From Clostridiales bacterium (GTDB lineage Bacteria > Bacillota_A > Clostridia > Christensenellales > Christensenellaceae): 23,283 nt of DNA. Location of the stretch: assembly GCA_003149735.1 (NCBI GenBank), contig QANA01000056.1:1-23283 (forward strand). Direction: 5' to 3'. Position 1 is the first letter of the stretch; the number at the start of each line of letters is the position of its first letter. This document shows positions 21,458-23,283 of the stretch, piece by piece. The translations under genes were made by a program, and so were the position numbers. Below the pieces are notes generated by a model. The model was not told where the DNA came from. It was given only the letters and a program-made list of their open reading frames with translations, and searched no databases.

Positions 21458-23283
21458 ATGGGCGGATTTGTACATCTGCATGTCCACAGTGAATATAGTC
21501 TGTTGGATGGAGCAGCTCGTATTGGAGATATTATCAACAAGGCCAAAGCATTAGGGCAGCCGGCGATTGCCATCACGGACCATGGCGCGATGTATGGTGT
21601 AGTAGATTTTTATAATGCGGCAAAAAAGCAGGGTGTAAAGCCAATCTTAGGTTTTGAGGCATATGTAACAGCAGATTTGCATGAAAAAACCAGCAAAAAT
21701 CGGGAATATGCGCATCTGTTGCTGTTAGCTAAAAATCAACAGGGATATCAGAATCTGATGAGCCTTTGCTCTATCGGCTTTTTGGAGGGATATTATTATA
21801 AGCCGCGTATTGATTATGACACGCTGGCACAATATGCCGAAGGTGTGATTTGCACTTCTGCCTGTATTGGCGGAGATATTCCGCAGATGTTATTGACCGG
21901 CAGACAGAAGGAAGCAAGGGAACTGGCGCTGCGCCTTAAGGAGATATTTGGGCCGGATTTTTATATTGAATTGCAGGATCATGGTCTGCAGGAAGAAAAG
22001 TTGGTAAACCCGTTGCTGATTGCTATGGCTCGGGAACTGGATATTCCGCTGATAGCGACCAACGACAGCCATTATGTGGAAAAAGAAGATGCCAGAGCGC
22101 AGGATATTTTAATGTGCCTGCAGATGGGGCGTACGCTGGCAGACGGCGGCGGATTGTTTCAAACAGATGAGTTCTATATCAAAAGCGAAGCGGAAATGCA
22201 GGAACTTTTCGGCTATATTCCCGAGGCTTTGGAGAATACCCTGCGCATTGCGGAGGCATGCAATGTGGAGATTGAACAGGGCGTCTTTCATATGCCTACC
22301 TATGAAGTGCCTGAGGGCTATACAGATCGAGCGTATCTGGAAACATTGGTGCGGGAAGGTATGGTACGCCGCTATGGAAAGGATTATTCGGCTCATGAAG
22401 AGCGGATGACTTATGAGTTGGGTGTAATCAACTCCATGGGCTTTACCGATTATTTTCTCATTGTTTGGGACTATGTGAATTTTGCGCGTGAGCAGCATAT
22501 TATGGTGGGGCCGGGCAGAGGCAGTGCGGCAGGAAGCATAGTGGCCTATGCGCTTGGCATTACGGATATCGATCCCATTGAATACAATTTGCTTTTTGAG
22601 CGCTTTCTGAATCCGGCTCGAGTCAGCATGCCGGATATTGATATTGATTTCTGTATTGAACGTCGGCAGGAAGTGATTGAATATGTGGCACAAAAGTATG
22701 GAAAAGATCATGTGGCACAGTTGATCACGTTTGGAACGCTGGGCGCCAAACAAGTGGTGCGGGATGTGGCTCGCGTGATGGGGATCAGCGTACAGGAAGC
22801 GGATCGGGTGGCAAAAATGATTCCTTTTGCCGTAAAAATGACGATTTCGCAGGCTTTGGAAGAATCACCGCGCCTGCGGGAAGAATATGATTCCGACGAG
22901 AAAATACACGAATGGCTGGATATGGCTATGAAAATCGAGGGGATGCCCCGGCAAAGTTCGACGCATGCCGCAGCGGTGGTCATTTCCGCCAGCCCAGTAA
23001 CAGATTATTCACCGCTGGTACTCAATAAGAAAGATGAGAGCATAACGACTCAGTACAATATGCATAATATTGAGGCACTGGGATTGTTGAAGATGGACTT
23101 TCTCGGATTGCGCACGCTGACCGTAATCCGTGATGCGGTAAATCTGATCCGCAAAAACCGCGGGATAGAAATTGATATCGATCATCTGGATTTTCAGGAT
23201 AAAGAAGTTTATGCGTTGATTTCTTCCGGGGAAACAGATGGCATTTTCCAATTGGAAAGTGACGGCATGCGCTCGCTGATGAG
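21458..23283 (+). CDS. dnaE: DNA polymerase III alpha subunit DnaE (3' truncated by window edge)
   Basis: The first 608 codons of a DnaE-type replicative polymerase; the frame stays open to the right edge, so the stop is outside. The N-terminal PHP domain begins HLHVHSEYSLLDG (His6, His8, His10 are metal-ligand positions) and continues with ITDHGAMYG and TNDSHYV. The palm domain has GPGRGSAAGS and the catalytic PDIDIDF (Asp393, 395, 397), with the third catalytic Asp at 547 in KMDFLGLRTL, as in E. coli DnaE where the DFLGLRTL context is the same. GAGGAGG precedes the ATG by 7 nt. In Firmicutes a DnaE-type enzyme usually works beside PolC. It is divergent from the HAD-hprK cluster. Confidence 0.97.
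   Translation, partial: MGGFVHLHVHSEYSLLDGAARIGDIINKAKALGQPAIAITDHGAMYGVVDFYNAAKKQGVKPILGFEAYVTADLHEKTSKNREYAHLLLLAKNQQGYQNLMSLCSIGFLEGYYYKPRIDYDTLAQYAEGVICTSACIGGDIPQMLLTGRQKEARELALRLKEIFGPDFYIELQDHGLQEEKLVNPLLIAMARELDIPLIATNDSHYVEKEDARAQDILMCLQMGRTLADGGGLFQTDEFYIKSEAEMQELFGYIPEALENTLRIAEACNVEIEQGVFHMPTYEVPEGYTDRAYLETLVREGMVRRYGKDYSAHEERMTYELGVINSMGFTDYFLIVWDYVNFAREQHIMVGPGRGSAAGSIVAYALGITDIDPIEYNLLFERFLNPARVSMPDIDIDFCIERRQEVIEYVAQKYGKDHVAQLITFGTLGAKQVVRDVARVMGISVQEADRVAKMIPFAVKMTISQALEESPRLREEYDSDEKIHEWLDMAMKIEGMPRQSSTHAAAVVISASPVTDYSPLVLNKKDESITTQYNMHNIEALGLLKMDFLGLRTLTVIRDAVNLIRKNRGIEIDIDHLDFQDKEVYALISSGETDGIFQLESDGMRSLM

Noticed and set aside
22109..22753. 214-codon minus-strand frame inside dnaE
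   Set aside because: It lies opposite the palm region of DnaE, including the catalytic Asp motif, and has no recognisable domain.
1..23283. CRISPR arrays, insertion sequences, phage genes, tRNA or rRNA genes
   Set aside because: No regularly spaced direct repeats, transposase or integrase motifs, or tRNA/rRNA signatures were seen; the window looks like core chromosome.

Overview
The window is a gene-dense, roughly mid-GC bacterial chromosome segment. It most likely comes from a member of the Bacillota, class Clostridia. The pointers are the whiA, rapZ, murB and hprK set, an HprK-linked Crh-like HPr, a clostridial-type J-domain protein with a Cys-rich tail beside FHA and FtsW/PBP genes, BioY with a BirA-type operator, and strong AGGAGG ribosome binding sites. 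The genus cannot be named from sequence alone. No mobile element, CRISPR array, tRNA or rRNA was seen.

Left block (1-5818, + strand): the 3' end of a J-domain/TPR protein, an unknown multi-pass membrane protein, a membrane-anchored FHA protein, an FtsW/RodA glycosyltransferase and a PBP2-type transpeptidase (the last three joined by ATGA overlaps), then uvrC. The middle of this block is a peptidoglycan-polymerase module with an FHA partner.

Aromatic block (5863-14221, + strand): promoter, a 35-residue leader peptide with 10 Phe/Tyr in an 11-residue run, an intrinsic terminator, then aroF-tyrA-aroB-aroA-aroC-pheA-aroE/K-aroQ. Junctions between these genes range from a 10-nt overlap to a 1-nt gap. 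Together they encode all seven steps to chorismate plus the committed enzymes to Phe and Tyr. The leader can form three competing helices that fit ribosome-mediated attenuation by Tyr/Phe-tRNA charging. This is the strongest regulatory system in the window.

Biotin and intergenic block (14184-15142): a bidirectional terminator that also encodes the end of bioY; bioY on the minus strand with a BirA-type operator over its -35 box; then about 300 nt without a convincing protein gene. That stretch holds two TTACGCGTAA palindromes, a perfect TATAAT box on the + strand and a set of inverted repeats ending in TTTTT. I propose a candidate structured RNA of about 160 nt here, of no family I recognise.

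Right block (15143-21287, - strand, transcribed right to left): a Cof-type HAD phosphatase, hprK, an orphan membrane-anchored solute-binding-like protein, murB, rapZ, whiA and a Crh-like HPr that has Lys at position 15 but keeps Ser46. HprK and its probable substrate thus share one gene cluster with cell-wall and cell-division regulators. A divergent promoter region (21288-21457) separates this cluster from dnaE, which runs off the right edge.
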